From contig NZ_FMVC01000001.1 in the NCBI RefSeq assembly GCF_900101855.1, positions 124,001 through 188,000 of the forward strand: a DNA stretch of 64,000 bases, read 5' to 3'. The position numbers and the translations under genes were made by a program. Shown one piece after another: positions 8,020 to 16,847 of this stretch. Each line of letters starts with the position of its first letter. The stretch's first letter is position 1. Below the pieces are notes generated by a model that saw nothing but the letters and a program-made list of their open reading frames with translations, was not told where the DNA came from and made no database searches. Origin of the DNA: Flavobacterium anhuiense. GTDB lineage: Bacteria > Bacteroidota > Bacteroidia > Flavobacteriales > Flavobacteriaceae.

Positions 8020-10782
8020 ATGCAGAAAAATAAATCCAGATCAATCGTTTTTAAAATTGCGAAGTATACCGGAATAACCTTTGCGGTAATTATCGGATTA
8101 TTATTTTTAACGCCTATCGTCTTTGAGGATCAGATTAAAGAACAAATCAAGAAAACTGCCAACGAAAGGTTAAGTGCAGAATTGAATTATTCTGATGTTT
8201 CGGTGTCATTTTTTCACCATTTTCCATCACTTACCTTGACCTTAGACAACTTAAGTTTGAATGGTTCGGCTCCGTATACCAACGAAAAATTCATTACCGC
8301 AAAAGAGGTTTCTTTCGGAATAAATGTAGCGAGCCTGATTTTCAGCAAATCGGTAAAAATTGATCAGATTTATTTATCAGATTCTTTTATAAACGTAAAA
8401 GTAAATCCGGAAGGAGAAGCGAATTACAACATCTACAAATCACAAGAACAAGCTTCTAAAGCTAAAGACAGCAGTGATACAGCGCTAAAACTAGAACGAA
8501 TCGAAATTTTAAACAGTAAAATTGTTTATGATGATAAATCGACTAAAGTCCATTTTGACGCATACGGATTTAACTATTTAGGAAAAGGAGATTTAAACAA
8601 AGCTGTTTTCGATTTATATTCTAAAGCGAACATCGAAAAATTAAATATCGTCTACGAAGACGAACCATATTTAATGAACAAAAAGATTGATGCTGACTTA
8701 ATTACAAAAGTAAATATCAACTCGCTTTCTTTCTTTTTCCAGCAAAACAACCTTAAAATCAACCAGCTGTTGGTCGATTTTAAAGGAAAATTCGATATTT
8801 TAAAGGACGGCTACAATATGGATTTCGTTATTAAATCCAATAACAGCAAACTTTATGACGTCTTTACAGCATTGCCTCCAAAATACATTACATGGCTTTC
8901 TAAAACAGATTTAAAAGGCAATACAGATCTGCTTTTGACCTTAAAAGGAAAATATATTACTTCTGAAAACATTGCGCCGGATTTAGATTTGGATGTAAAA
9001 GTAACTGACGGTTTTGTCAATTATAACAAAAGCGCATTTCCAATTTCACATTTGAATTTAGACATCAAAACAACTGTCCCTTCTCTAAACCCAGATTTAG
9101 TAATTGTTGACGCAAAAAACTTATCGCTAAACATCAATCAGGATTATTTAAAATCGAAATTCTTGATTAAAGGCGTAAACACGCCAGATATTAATGCTGA
9201 TTTTAAAGCTAAAATTGATCTTGAGAAATTAATCAAGGCACTTGGGATTCCTGATATCGAATTAAAAGGAACTTTGGCAGGCGATGTAAAAGCAAACGGA
9301 ATCTTTGATCAAAAAAACAAACGTTTTCCTGTTACAAATGGAGTTCTTAATTTGGACAATGGATATTTAAAAACGCCATATTATCCAAATCCTATTACCA
9401 ATATTACAATTAAATCGAAAATAGAAAACCAGAAAGGAACATTTGCCGATTTAAAAGTAAACTTAACGCCAACTCAATTTACTTTTGAAGGCAAACCTGT
9501 TTTTGTACAGGCCGACTTAAGCAATTTTGACGATTTGACTTATGATGTAAAAGCCAAAGGCGAATTGGATATCAGCCGAATTTACAAAGTTTTCTCTCAG
9601 AAAGGTCTTGATTTAGATGGTTTTGTAAAAGCCGACGTATCTTTAAAAGGAAAACAAAGTGATGCTGAAAAAGGCAATTACAGCAAATTAAACAATAAAG
9701 GAACGCTCGAATTAAGAAATATCGGAATTGCTTCTGAATACCTCCCAAAGAAATTTATTATCAAAGAAGGAATTTTTAAAATCAATCAGGATAAAATGTC
9801 TTTCAATAATTTCCTTGCTGCATACGGGCAATCTGATTTTAAATTGAATGGATATTTACAGAACGTTTTCAATTACGTAATGACTAATACAGGCGTTTTA
9901 AAAGGTTCTTTTAAAGTTACTTCTCGATATATCAATGTTGACGAATTCATGTCGAGCGTAGGTCCAAATACATCTGTAACACAGACTTCTGCTCCTAAGA
10001 AAGAAGCAAAACCATCTGAAAACACTCAGACTGGCGTTATCATTATTCCAACCAATTTAAACTTACAGTTGATTGCCAATGCTCAAAAAGTATATTTTGA
10101 CAAATTAAATCTTCAAAATGCAACTGGAAATCTAACTATGAAAAATGGCAAATTGACCATGCAGAATACTGGCTTTAATTTAATTGGATGCAACGTTTCT
10201 ATGAATGCCAATTATCAAGCTGTAACGCCACAAAAAGCCAATTTTGATTACGCTATAAAAGCAACCGATTTTGATATAAAACGAGCGTATAATGAAATCG
10301 AAGTTTTCAGAAAAATGGCAAGTGCCGCAGAAAAAGCGCAAGGAATTGTTTCATTAGATTACCAGCTTAAAGGCCGTTTAAACGGAAATATGGATCCTGT
10401 TTATCCTTCTCTTATTGGTGGCGGCACTCTTTCTGTAAAAGATGTAAAAGTCAGAGGTTTGAAAATGTTTAATGCCGTAAGCAAGCAAACCAATTCTGAA
10501 TCGATGAAAAATCCCGATCTTTCTAAAGTGGACATTAAAACAACGGTTAAGAACAATATTATAACGGTAGACCGCTTTAAATTTAAGTTTGCAGGCTTTA
10601 GACCAAGAATTGAAGGCACAACAAGCCTAGACGGAAAACTGAACTTAAAAATGCGCTTAGGATTGCCTCCTTTTGGCATTTTCGGAATTCCATTAACGGT
10701 TACCGGAACTCAAGATAATCCGAAAGTAAAAGTGGGCAAGAAAACAGAAGATCTGGAAGAAACTAAGGATACTGAGGAATAA
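8020..10782 (+). CDS. AsmA-like family protein
   Basis: A 920-residue envelope protein with one N-terminal transmembrane helix (about residues 15-35, FKIAKYTGITFAVIIGLLFL) and a large periplasmic part. The sequence after the helix (LSAELNYSDVSVSFFHHFPSLTLTLDNLSL) is the AsmA signature. The rest is a long run of amphipathic beta strands, as in AsmA/TamB-type proteins thought to bridge inner and outer membranes for lipid transport. The C-terminal block (residues about 750-905) is the conserved AsmA C-terminal region. The end is charged (KKTEDLEETKDTEE). It follows miaE by 48 bases and ends at a palindromic terminator. Its specific cargo is unknown. Confidence 0.85.
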   Translation: MQKNKSRSIVFKIAKYTGITFAVIIGLLFLTPIVFEDQIKEQIKKTANERLSAELNYSDVSVSFFHHFPSLTLTLDNLSLNGSAPYTNEKFITAKEVSFGINVASLIFSKSVKIDQIYLSDSFINVKVNPEGEANYNIYKSQEQASKAKDSSDTALKLERIEILNSKIVYDDKSTKVHFDAYGFNYLGKGDLNKAVFDLYSKANIEKLNIVYEDEPYLMNKKIDADLITKVNINSLSFFFQQNNLKINQLLVDFKGKFDILKDGYNMDFVIKSNNSKLYDVFTALPPKYITWLSKTDLKGNTDLLLTLKGKYITSENIAPDLDLDVKVTDGFVNYNKSAFPISHLNLDIKTTVPSLNPDLVIVDAKNLSLNINQDYLKSKFLIKGVNTPDINADFKAKIDLEKLIKALGIPDIELKGTLAGDVKANGIFDQKNKRFPVTNGVLNLDNGYLKTPYYPNPITNITIKSKIENQKGTFADLKVNLTPTQFTFEGKPVFVQADLSNFDDLTYDVKAKGELDISRIYKVFSQKGLDLDGFVKADVSLKGKQSDAEKGNYSKLNNKGTLELRNIGIASEYLPKKFIIKEGIFKINQDKMSFNNFLAAYGQSDFKLNGYLQNVFNYVMTNTGVLKGSFKVTSRYINVDEFMSSVGPNTSVTQTSAPKKEAKPSENTQTGVIIIPTNLNLQLIANAQKVYFDKLNLQNATGNLTMKNGKLTMQNTGFNLIGCNVSMNANYQAVTPQKANFDYAIKATDFDIKRAYNEIEVFRKMASAAEKAQGIVSLDYQLKGRLNGNMDPVYPSLIGGGTLSVKDVKVRGLKMFNAVSKQTNSESMKNPDLSKVDIKTTVKNNIITVDRFKFKFAGFRPRIEGTTSLDGKLNLKMRLGLPPFGIFGIPLTVTGTQDNPKVKVGKKTEDLEETKDTEE

Positions 10783-10826
10783 ATGTTTTAAATTCCAAAT
10801 TCCAATCACACGAAAAATCTTTATAG

Positions 10827-10862
10827 CCTTTGTCAAGTTTAAAACTTTGACAAAGGTTTTTC
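10827..10862 (+). terminator. Palindromic terminator of the TTTGTCAAAG repeat family (copy 1)
   Basis: CCTTTGTCAAGTTT pairs with AAACTTTGACAAAGG (one-base slip) and is followed by TTTTTCTTTT. It ends the AsmA-like gene. Near-identical palindromes occur at 16731 and 58306. Confidence 0.75.
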
Positions 10863-10874
10863 TTTTACAGATAA

Positions 10875-12203
10875 CTAAACTGCAAATATTTGCTTTGAAA
10901 CAAACAAAATCCCTTTACCCATCAGCCACAATAGTAAAGCTAAACCAAGAAGTTTCCAGGCCCAGCCTCTTCCCCTTTTCCAATCTGAGAAAAAAGAAAA
11001 AGCTTCCATGTACTTTAGTATTATAAGCAAAGTTGATCCTATAATTGTAAACCAGATCACTTCGTTTAAGTGAAGATAAAAACCGTACATAAAAACGGCG
11101 CTAAAAAACAGAAGCGTGACTAATTGTATAAAATAATAGTTTCTAAAACTGTATTTATGATTCATTTTTAATGATAAAATTAAAAATGACAAAGTCAATA
11201 AACCAATTAGAGCCGAGATAATATTATAAAAAATAAGATTTTCTTGCAGTGCCAATACTATCGTGACAATAACCGCAACAACAGTGCAAGCCGCAAGAGA
11301 ATTAACGCTTCTGTCTCTATCATCTTCTTCATAAAAGGGAAATAAAACAGGATAAATATATTTTTCTAAGGAACGCCAGAAAGGCAAAGCATAAACCGCA
11401 GCAATTCCAGACAAAACTACTTCGTAATTATAAAAAATATCGGCAGGAACTTTATACAGCACATATAAAAGTGCAATTGTAACTATAAAAGCCGGAAAAC
11501 ATATCGTTTTTATGGTTTCCCAAGAATCTTTGCCCCAAAAGTTATTTTCTATTTCGTAAACATATCTTTTAATCCAATATTCTTTTGTAAATAAGGCCGT
11601 AGACTGGCTCCATAATAAAAACAAGCCTAGATGTATAATTACGGTTCGCAATACAAATTCTTCAACAATACAGCCATAAATTACACAAGCTGCTCCAATT
11701 AAAAGCAATTCAAGAGTCAGTAAAACCGGTGAAAACAAAATCCTTACTATAGGAGCCAAATGATTCACCAAAAATCGAATTAGTAGACTCCAATATTTTT
11801 TAAACAAAGCAATAACAGCACAAATAGCTATAAATGCAGCAAGATAAAACATCCAATTGGTTAGCAATTGCGTCTGCATCCACAATTGAACAGCAGAATC
11901 TTTTTGCGGAGTATAAACAATATCTGAATTTAGAAAAATCTCTTTTGCTAGCTCATCTCTTAGATTATTACTTAAATCAGGAAGTTCATTTTTATGCGCA
12001 TTCCAAAACTTATCTGTATTGAAACCATTCTTTTTTAGAACTTCAAATTCATACAGAACATTTTTCTGCTTATTGCTTAAAACACTCAAATGAATAGCAA
12101 CACTATCTGATACAACTTTACCGTAAGTGCTTATACAGAACAAAAGGGCAAATAAGAATATTTTTTTCAACTTATAACATTTAAAGAGTTTGAAGATATC
12201 CAA
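10875..12203 (-). CDS. Polytopic membrane protein of unknown function
   Basis: A 442-residue integral membrane protein. After an N-terminal hydrophobic segment resembling a signal (KKIFLFALLFCISTYG) there is a soluble stretch of about 90 residues (24-115) rich in charged residues, probably extracytoplasmic. Eight to ten hydrophobic helices follow. The topology is reminiscent of mechanosensitive-channel-like or transporter-like bacteroidetal proteins, but I recognise no diagnostic motif such as the MscS pore helix, so no function is assigned. The sequence FYEEDDRDRSVNS forms a cytoplasmic-type charged loop near residue 300. It converges with the AsmA-like gene and sits downstream of rpmA on the same strand, separated from it by a strong terminator. 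Confidence 0.7.
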   Translation of the reverse strand: MDIFKLFKCYKLKKIFLFALLFCISTYGKVVSDSVAIHLSVLSNKQKNVLYEFEVLKKNGFNTDKFWNAHKNELPDLSNNLRDELAKEIFLNSDIVYTPQKDSAVQLWMQTQLLTNWMFYLAAFIAICAVIALFKKYWSLLIRFLVNHLAPIVRILFSPVLLTLELLLIGAACVIYGCIVEEFVLRTVIIHLGLFLLWSQSTALFTKEYWIKRYVYEIENNFWGKDSWETIKTICFPAFIVTIALLYVLYKVPADIFYNYEVVLSGIAAVYALPFWRSLEKYIYPVLFPFYEEDDRDRSVNSLAACTVVAVIVTIVLALQENLIFYNIISALIGLLTLSFLILSLKMNHKYSFRNYYFIQLVTLLFFSAVFMYGFYLHLNEVIWFTIIGSTLLIILKYMEAFSFFSDWKRGRGWAWKLLGLALLLWLMGKGILFVSKQIFAV

Positions 12204-12260
12204 TTATCCCCAATTTTACAAATGTAAGTTTTTTACTAAATCACAATGTGTTAAAAATAA

Positions 12261-12290
12261 AAAACCCGATCTTTTCAGAACGGGTTTTTT
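12261..12290 (-). terminator. Terminator of the rplU-rpmA operon
   Basis: AAAACCCG pairs with CGGGTTTT around a short loop, with T runs on both strands. It lies 22 bases beyond the rpmA stop. Confidence 0.85.
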
Positions 12291-12311
12291 ATAAAAAGTA
12301 ATCTATGATTA

Positions 12312-12572
12312 TTATGCCTCGAATGGGATAATAGATACATAAGATTTGTTATCTCTTTTCTTTTGGAACTTAACAACTCCATCAACTTTAGCATGTAAAG
12401 TGTGATCTTTACTGATGTAAACGTTTTCACCTGGATTGTGTTTTGAACCTCTTTGTCTAACGATGATGTTTCCAGCAATAGCAGCTTGACCACCATAAAT
12501 CTTAACGCCTAGACGTTTTGATTCTGATTCTCTACCATTCTTCGAACTACCGACACCTTTCTTGTGAGCCAT
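12312..12572 (-). CDS. rpmA: 50S ribosomal protein L27
   Basis: An 86-residue ribosomal protein near the peptidyl-transferase centre. It begins [22 protein letters not shown], the canonical bL27 N-terminus without the cleavable extension seen in Firmicutes. The block [24 protein letters not shown] is characteristic of the family. Full length. It is the second gene of the usual rplU-rpmA pair, 24 bases downstream of rplU, and is followed by a strong terminator. Confidence 0.97.
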   Translation of the reverse strand: MAHKKGVGSSKNGRESESKRLGVKIYGGQAAIAGNIIVRQRGSKHNPGENVYISKDHTLHAKVDGVVKFQKKRDNKSYVSIIPFEA

Positions 12573-12596
12573 GACGTATGAGTTTAAATATTGTTA

Positions 12597-13040
12597 TTAT
12601 TCTTTAGTAGTCTCTTTTTTTGCTTTTGGAGCTGCTTTTTTTGCTTTTGGAGCTGCTTCTACTTCTTCAGTAGCTGCTGCATCTTCTGCTACAACTGCTT
12701 TTTTAGCTGCTGCTTTTTTTGTTCCTCCTGCTGCAGTAATACCTTCAATTACAATTTGAGTAAGATATTGTCTGTGACCATTTCTTTTTTTGTACCCTTT
12801 TCTTCTTTTCTTTTTGAAAACGATAACTTTATCTCCTTTTAAGTGTTGTAACACTTTAGCTTCTACTGAAGCACCTTCTATAGCTGGGGCGCCTAAAGTT
12901 ACATTTCCATTGTCATCTAACAAAAGAACTTTGTCAAAAGAAACTTTTGAACCTTCTTCGTTAGCTAAACGGTGAACATAAACCTTTAAGTCTTTGCTTA
13001 CTTTAAATTGTTGCCCTGCTATCTCTACGATTGCATACAT
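12597..13040 (-). CDS. rplU: 50S ribosomal protein L21 with Ala/Lys-rich C-terminal extension
   Basis: bL21, a 23S rRNA-binding protein of the large subunit. Residues 1-103 are the standard protein (MYAIVEIAGQQFKVSKDLKV, KRRKGYKKRNGHRQYLTQI). The remaining 44 residues are an Ala/Lys/Glu-rich tail (AAAKKA, KAKKAAPKAKKE) absent from the roughly 103-residue E. coli form. The gene starts the rplU-rpmA operon and has a well-formed promoter 30 bases upstream. The tail is of simple composition and probably disordered. Similar tails occur in other Bacteroidota L21 proteins, and their role is unknown. Confidence 0.96.
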   Translation of the reverse strand: MYAIVEIAGQQFKVSKDLKVYVHRLANEEGSKVSFDKVLLLDDNGNVTLGAPAIEGASVEAKVLQHLKGDKVIVFKKKRRKGYKKRNGHRQYLTQIVIEGITAAGGTKKAAAKKAVVAEDAAATEEVEAAPKAKKAAPKAKKETTKE

Positions 13041-13069
13041 ATCAAATTGATTTATTGAATTTTAAGGTT

Positions 13070-13100
13070 GCAAATATACAACTAATAATTTACTATGCAA
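13070..13100 (-). promoter_or_regulatory. Promoter of rplU-rpmA
   Basis: On the minus strand the -7 box TATATTTGC (13070-13078) matches TAnnTTTGC exactly, and a -33-type TTG lies at 13098-13100, 19 bases upstream. The start codon is about 30 bases downstream of the -7 box. Confidence 0.75.
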
Positions 13101-13313
13101 CCCATAAAAGCAAAAATATTTTCTGCTAAAAAATCCTTGTTTTTCAAGCAGTTCCGCACAGAAAACAAAATTAATTTAAAGTAAAAGATTGTTAAAATAG
13201 CATTTATTTGAAAACAATTCTGCAATACATAACTAAAAAAAACTATTTTTGATGTAACTAAAATCAACTCTTGTCTACCTACTATTGTTGATATTTTAAA
13301 ATTATTAATCTTT

Positions 13314-14636
13314 ATGAAAAAATCAATAATGATGTTAAGTGCAGCATTAATGCTTGGCGGAGTGGCTCATGCCCAAAAAGTAGCTTTTGAAGAATACGAT
13401 TTAGACAATGGACTGCATGTCATTTTACACAATGATCCGTCTGCTCCTGTTGTTATCACCTCGGTAATGTACCATGTTGGATCAAAAGACGAACGTCCCG
13501 ACCGAACAGGTTTTGCACACTTCTTTGAGCATTTATTATTTGAAGGAACTAAGAATATAAAACGCGGGGAATGGATGAAAATCGTTACCGCAAATGGTGG
13601 AGTTAACAATGCTAACACTTCTGACGATAGAACGTATTATTATGAAGTTTTTCCCTCTAACAGCTTAGAGCTTGGCTTATGGATGGAATCTGAAAGATTA
13701 ATGCATCCTATCATCAACAAAGTTGGCGTAGATACACAAAATGAAGTTGTAAAAGAGGAAAAAAGAATGCGTTACGACAATCAGCCTTATGGAAATATTC
13801 TGGCAGAGGTTAAGAAAAACATGTTCAAAAATCACCCTTATAGATGGACGACTATCGGTTCAATGAAAGACTTGGACGCGGCAACTCTGGAAGAATTTCA
13901 GGCTTTTAATAAAAAATTCTACACACCAAACAATGCCGTTTTAGTGGTTGCCGGAGATTTCGAAAAAACAAAAACAAAAGAATGGATTCAGAAATATTTC
14001 GGACCAATTCCAAGAGGTGAAGAAGTTAAAAAGCAAACTTTTACTGAAGAGCCAATTACACAAACCATTAAGGCTACTTACGAAGATCCGAACATTCAGA
14101 TTCCGATGATTGTGGCTTCATACAGAACGCCTTCAATGAAAACTAGAGACGCTAGAGTATTAGACTTAATTTCTTCTTATTTGAGTGACGGAAAAAGCTC
14201 TAAACTATACAAGAAAATAGTTGACGATAAAAAAATGGCGCTACAGATTGGCGCAGTAGGATTTAGCCAAGAAGATTACGGAACATACATTCTTTACGGC
14301 CTGCCGATGGCTCCCTACACCATTAATGATATTTTAAAAGAAATGGATGAGGAAATTGTAAAAATCCAAACCGATCTTATTTCTGAAAAAGATTATCAAA
14401 AATTACAGAACAAATTCGATAACAATTATGTAAACGCCAATTCAAGCGTGGAAGGAATTGCAGAAAATCTTGCTTCGTATTATTTACTTTATGGCGACGT
14501 TAATTTGATCAATACCGAAATCGACATCTATCACTCGATTACAAGAGAAGAAATTAGAGAAGTTGCCAAGAAGTATTTGAACCCGAATCAGCGTTTGATT
14601 TTAGATTATATTCCAGCAGCCAAATCTCAAAACTAA
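13314..14636 (+). CDS. M16 family zinc metallopeptidase, catalytic subunit
   Basis: A 440-residue exported peptidase. A Sec signal peptide (MKKSIMMLSAALMLGGVAHA, cut near residue 20) sends it to the periplasm. The inverted zinc motif HFFEH is at residues 69-73, in the context ARTGFAHFFEHLLFEGT-like of M16B enzymes. Downstream glutamates at about 144-149 (NEVVKEEKR) supply the remaining ligand. The length equals one M16 two-domain subunit. The next gene, 12 bases downstream, is an M16 homologue without the zinc motif, so the two probably form a heterodimeric peptidase like mitochondrial processing peptidase or Sphingomonas-type periplasmic pairs. Substrates are unknown. Confidence 0.93.
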   Translation: MKKSIMMLSAALMLGGVAHAQKVAFEEYDLDNGLHVILHNDPSAPVVITSVMYHVGSKDERPDRTGFAHFFEHLLFEGTKNIKRGEWMKIVTANGGVNNANTSDDRTYYYEVFPSNSLELGLWMESERLMHPIINKVGVDTQNEVVKEEKRMRYDNQPYGNILAEVKKNMFKNHPYRWTTIGSMKDLDAATLEEFQAFNKKFYTPNNAVLVVAGDFEKTKTKEWIQKYFGPIPRGEEVKKQTFTEEPITQTIKATYEDPNIQIPMIVASYRTPSMKTRDARVLDLISSYLSDGKSSKLYKKIVDDKKMALQIGAVGFSQEDYGTYILYGLPMAPYTINDILKEMDEEIVKIQTDLISEKDYQKLQNKFDNNYVNANSSVEGIAENLASYYLLYGDVNLINTEIDIYHSITREEIREVAKKYLNPNQRLILDYIPAAKSQN

Positions 14637-14648
14637 GAATATCGAATC

Positions 14649-16697
14649 ATGAAAAAAATACATACTTTTTTAATCCTTATTTTCCTAACTGGAATTATGC
14701 AAGCACAAGATCGTCCACAACCCAAACCAGGAAATGCCCCAGTAGTCAACATCAAAAAACCCCAGACCTTTGTTTTAGCAAACGGTATGAAAGTTTTGGT
14801 TGTTGAAAACCACAAATTGCCAAGAGTGAGCTATACACTTACTTTAGATAATGCTCCATTTACTGAAGGAAATAAAAAAGGGGTTGATGAATTAACTAGC
14901 AGCTTAATCGGAAACGGAACCAAAAAAACAACTAAAGAAGCTTTTAACGAAGAAATTGATTTTTACGGAGCTAATATCAATTTCACTTCTCAAGGTGCTT
15001 ATGCAAGTACATTATCAAAATATTCGGGACGTGTTTTAGAACTTTTGGCAGAAGGAGCCTTACAGCCAAATTTCACTCAGACAGAATTTGACAAAGAAAA
15101 AGCAAAACTTTTAGAAGGTTTAAAAGCTGACGAAAAAAGCGTTCCTGCCATTTCAAATAGAGTAGTTGATGTTTTAGCTTTTGGAAAAAATCATCCTGCA
15201 GGAGAATACCTTTCTGAAGAAACGGTTAAAAATGTTACGCTTGCAGATGTTCAAAACAATTACAACACTTATTTTGTTCCAGAAAATGCTTATTTGGTCG
15301 TTATTGGTGATGTAAAATTTAAAGATGTAAAAACAGCTGTTGAAAAACTTTTCAGCGGATGGAAAAAACAAGCTGCACCAAAAAACACTTACCCAAATCC
15401 GACAAATGTCTCAAACTTACAAATAGATTTTGTTGACGTTCCTAATGCAGTTCAATCTGAAATTTCATTGGTAAACACTGTAAATTTAAGAATGAGCGAT
15501 CCAGATTTTTTCCCTGCTGTTATTGCAAATCAGATTCTTGGAGGTGATTTTAATAGTTATTTAAACATGAATCTTCGCGAGCAGCACGCATGGACTTACG
15601 GTGCAAATTCAAGTATTGGAAGCGGAAAATATGTAACTAAATTCAAAGCATCTTCGGCTGTTAGAAATACAGTTACAGATAGTGCAGTTGTTCAGTTTGT
15701 AAAAGAAATCAAAAGAATTAGAACCGAAAGAGTTGATCCAGAAGTTTTAAGAAACGTAAAAGCAGGTTATATTGGAAGATTTGTAATGCAGGTTGAAAAA
15801 CCTCAGGCTGTTGCACGTTATGCCTTAAATATTGAAACAGAAAAACTTCCTGCTGATTTCTACGAAAAATATATTCAAACCATCAACAATGTTACTGCTG
15901 ACGATATTTATCGCGTTGCCAACAAATACTTTTTATTGGATAATATGCGAATTGTTATTGTTGGAAAAGGTACAGATGTCATTCCTGGTTTAGAAAAATT
16001 GCAGATTCCGATTTCTTATTTCGATAAATACGGAAATCCTGTTGAAAAACCATCAGCAAAAAAAGAGGCACCAAAAGATATTAGCGCAAAAACAGTTTTT
16101 GAAAACTATATTAAAGCTATTGGTGGAGAACAAGCAGTTACAGCTGTAAAAACATTATATATGAATGGTTCCACAACGATTCCGCAAGCCCCTACTCCAT
16201 TAACTTTTACATCTAAATTAGATTCAAAAGGAAAAATGATGGTTTCGCTTTCTATGGGAACGATGAATTTAATGAAACAGGTAGTTAACGAAAAAGGCGC
16301 TTACGTTGAACAGCAAGGGCAAAGAAAAAACCTTGAAGGCGAAGATTTAGCTGAAATGAAAGCCAATGCAGCTCCTTTTGAAGAATTGCAGCTTGTAAAA
16401 AGAACCGATCTAAAAGTAGAAGGAATTGAACCAATTAACGGAAGCGATGCCTATGTCATTAAAGACGGCAAAACAAAATATTATTACGACGTTAAATCAG
16501 GATTAAAAACAGCTGAATCTAAAGTTCGCGAACAAGGCGGAAAATCAGTTGAACAAATCACTAATTTCAACGATTACAAAGAAGTAAAAGGCGTTAAAGT
16601 TCCTTTTAACTTAGTTCAAAATGTTGGCTTTGAATTGGATATTAAAATGTCTGATATCAAGATTAACGAAGGAGTTTCTGAGAAAGATTTTTTATAA
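14649..16697 (+). CDS. M16 family non-catalytic subunit with C-terminal lipoprotein-sorting-like domain
   Basis: A 682-residue exported partner of the preceding peptidase. Signal peptide MKKIHTFLILIFLTGIMQAQ. Residues about 30-470 have the M16 fold, but the HxxEH position reads GVDEL (NKKGVDELTSSLIGNGT), so zinc cannot be bound. The substrate-binding Arg/Tyr segment is present (NLREQHAWTYGANS), as expected for the non-catalytic subunit. After a charged linker (KPSAKKEAPKD), residues about 475-682 form a separate domain. It starts VFENYIKAIGGEQAVTAVKT and resembles periplasmic outer-membrane-lipoprotein-sorting folds, an extension not found in classic M16B partners. It is followed by an 8-base periodic repeat and a palindromic terminator. 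Confidence 0.9.
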   Translation: MKKIHTFLILIFLTGIMQAQDRPQPKPGNAPVVNIKKPQTFVLANGMKVLVVENHKLPRVSYTLTLDNAPFTEGNKKGVDELTSSLIGNGTKKTTKEAFNEEIDFYGANINFTSQGAYASTLSKYSGRVLELLAEGALQPNFTQTEFDKEKAKLLEGLKADEKSVPAISNRVVDVLAFGKNHPAGEYLSEETVKNVTLADVQNNYNTYFVPENAYLVVIGDVKFKDVKTAVEKLFSGWKKQAAPKNTYPNPTNVSNLQIDFVDVPNAVQSEISLVNTVNLRMSDPDFFPAVIANQILGGDFNSYLNMNLREQHAWTYGANSSIGSGKYVTKFKASSAVRNTVTDSAVVQFVKEIKRIRTERVDPEVLRNVKAGYIGRFVMQVEKPQAVARYALNIETEKLPADFYEKYIQTINNVTADDIYRVANKYFLLDNMRIVIVGKGTDVIPGLEKLQIPISYFDKYGNPVEKPSAKKEAPKDISAKTVFENYIKAIGGEQAVTAVKTLYMNGSTTIPQAPTPLTFTSKLDSKGKMMVSLSMGTMNLMKQVVNEKGAYVEQQGQRKNLEGEDLAEMKANAAPFEELQLVKRTDLKVEGIEPINGSDAYVIKDGKTKYYYDVKSGLKTAESKVREQGGKSVEQITNFNDYKEVKGVKVPFNLVQNVGFELDIKMSDIKINEGVSEKDFL

Positions 16698-16701
16698 GAC
16701 G

Positions 16702-16725
16702 CTAAGGTACTAAGATGCTAAGATT
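16702..16725. repeat. 8-base periodic CTAAGnnn repeat (copy 1)
   Basis: Three consecutive units CTAAGGTA, CTAAGATG, CTAAGATT begin just after the M16 partner stop. The same period and consensus recur at 62092 and 63828. Confidence 0.7.
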
Positions 16726-16730
16726 TTAAT

Positions 16731-16768
16731 GCTTTGTCAAAGTTTGAAACTTTGACAAAGCTTTTTTA
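16731..16768 (+). terminator. Palindromic terminator of the TTTGTCAAAG repeat family (copy 2)
   Basis: GCTTTGTCAAAGTTT and its exact complement form 15-bp arms around a single base and are followed by TTTTTTATTT. It ends the M16 operon. It is a sibling of the palindromes at 10827 and 58306. Confidence 0.85.
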
Positions 16769-16774
16769 TTTCAT

Positions 16775-16847
16775 CATGTTTGTCAGGCTGAGTGGAGTCG
16801 AAGCCAATCCACTTATAACTCATAATTTATAATTTATAATTCAAAAA
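16775..16847. repeat. Intergenic repeat debris between convergent genes
   Basis: Contains TTTGTCAGGCTGAGTGGAGTCGAAGCC, broken here as TTTGTCAGGCTGAG plus TGGAGTCGAAGCC, a sequence typical of dispersed flavobacterial repeats. It is followed by the AT-rich tandem CATAATTTATAATTTATAATTC. Confidence 0.5.

Noticed and set aside
13082..13267. Minus-strand open frame upstream of rplU
   Set aside because: It is AT-rich and Phe/Ile/Leu-biased by base composition, and it overlaps the rplU promoter region.
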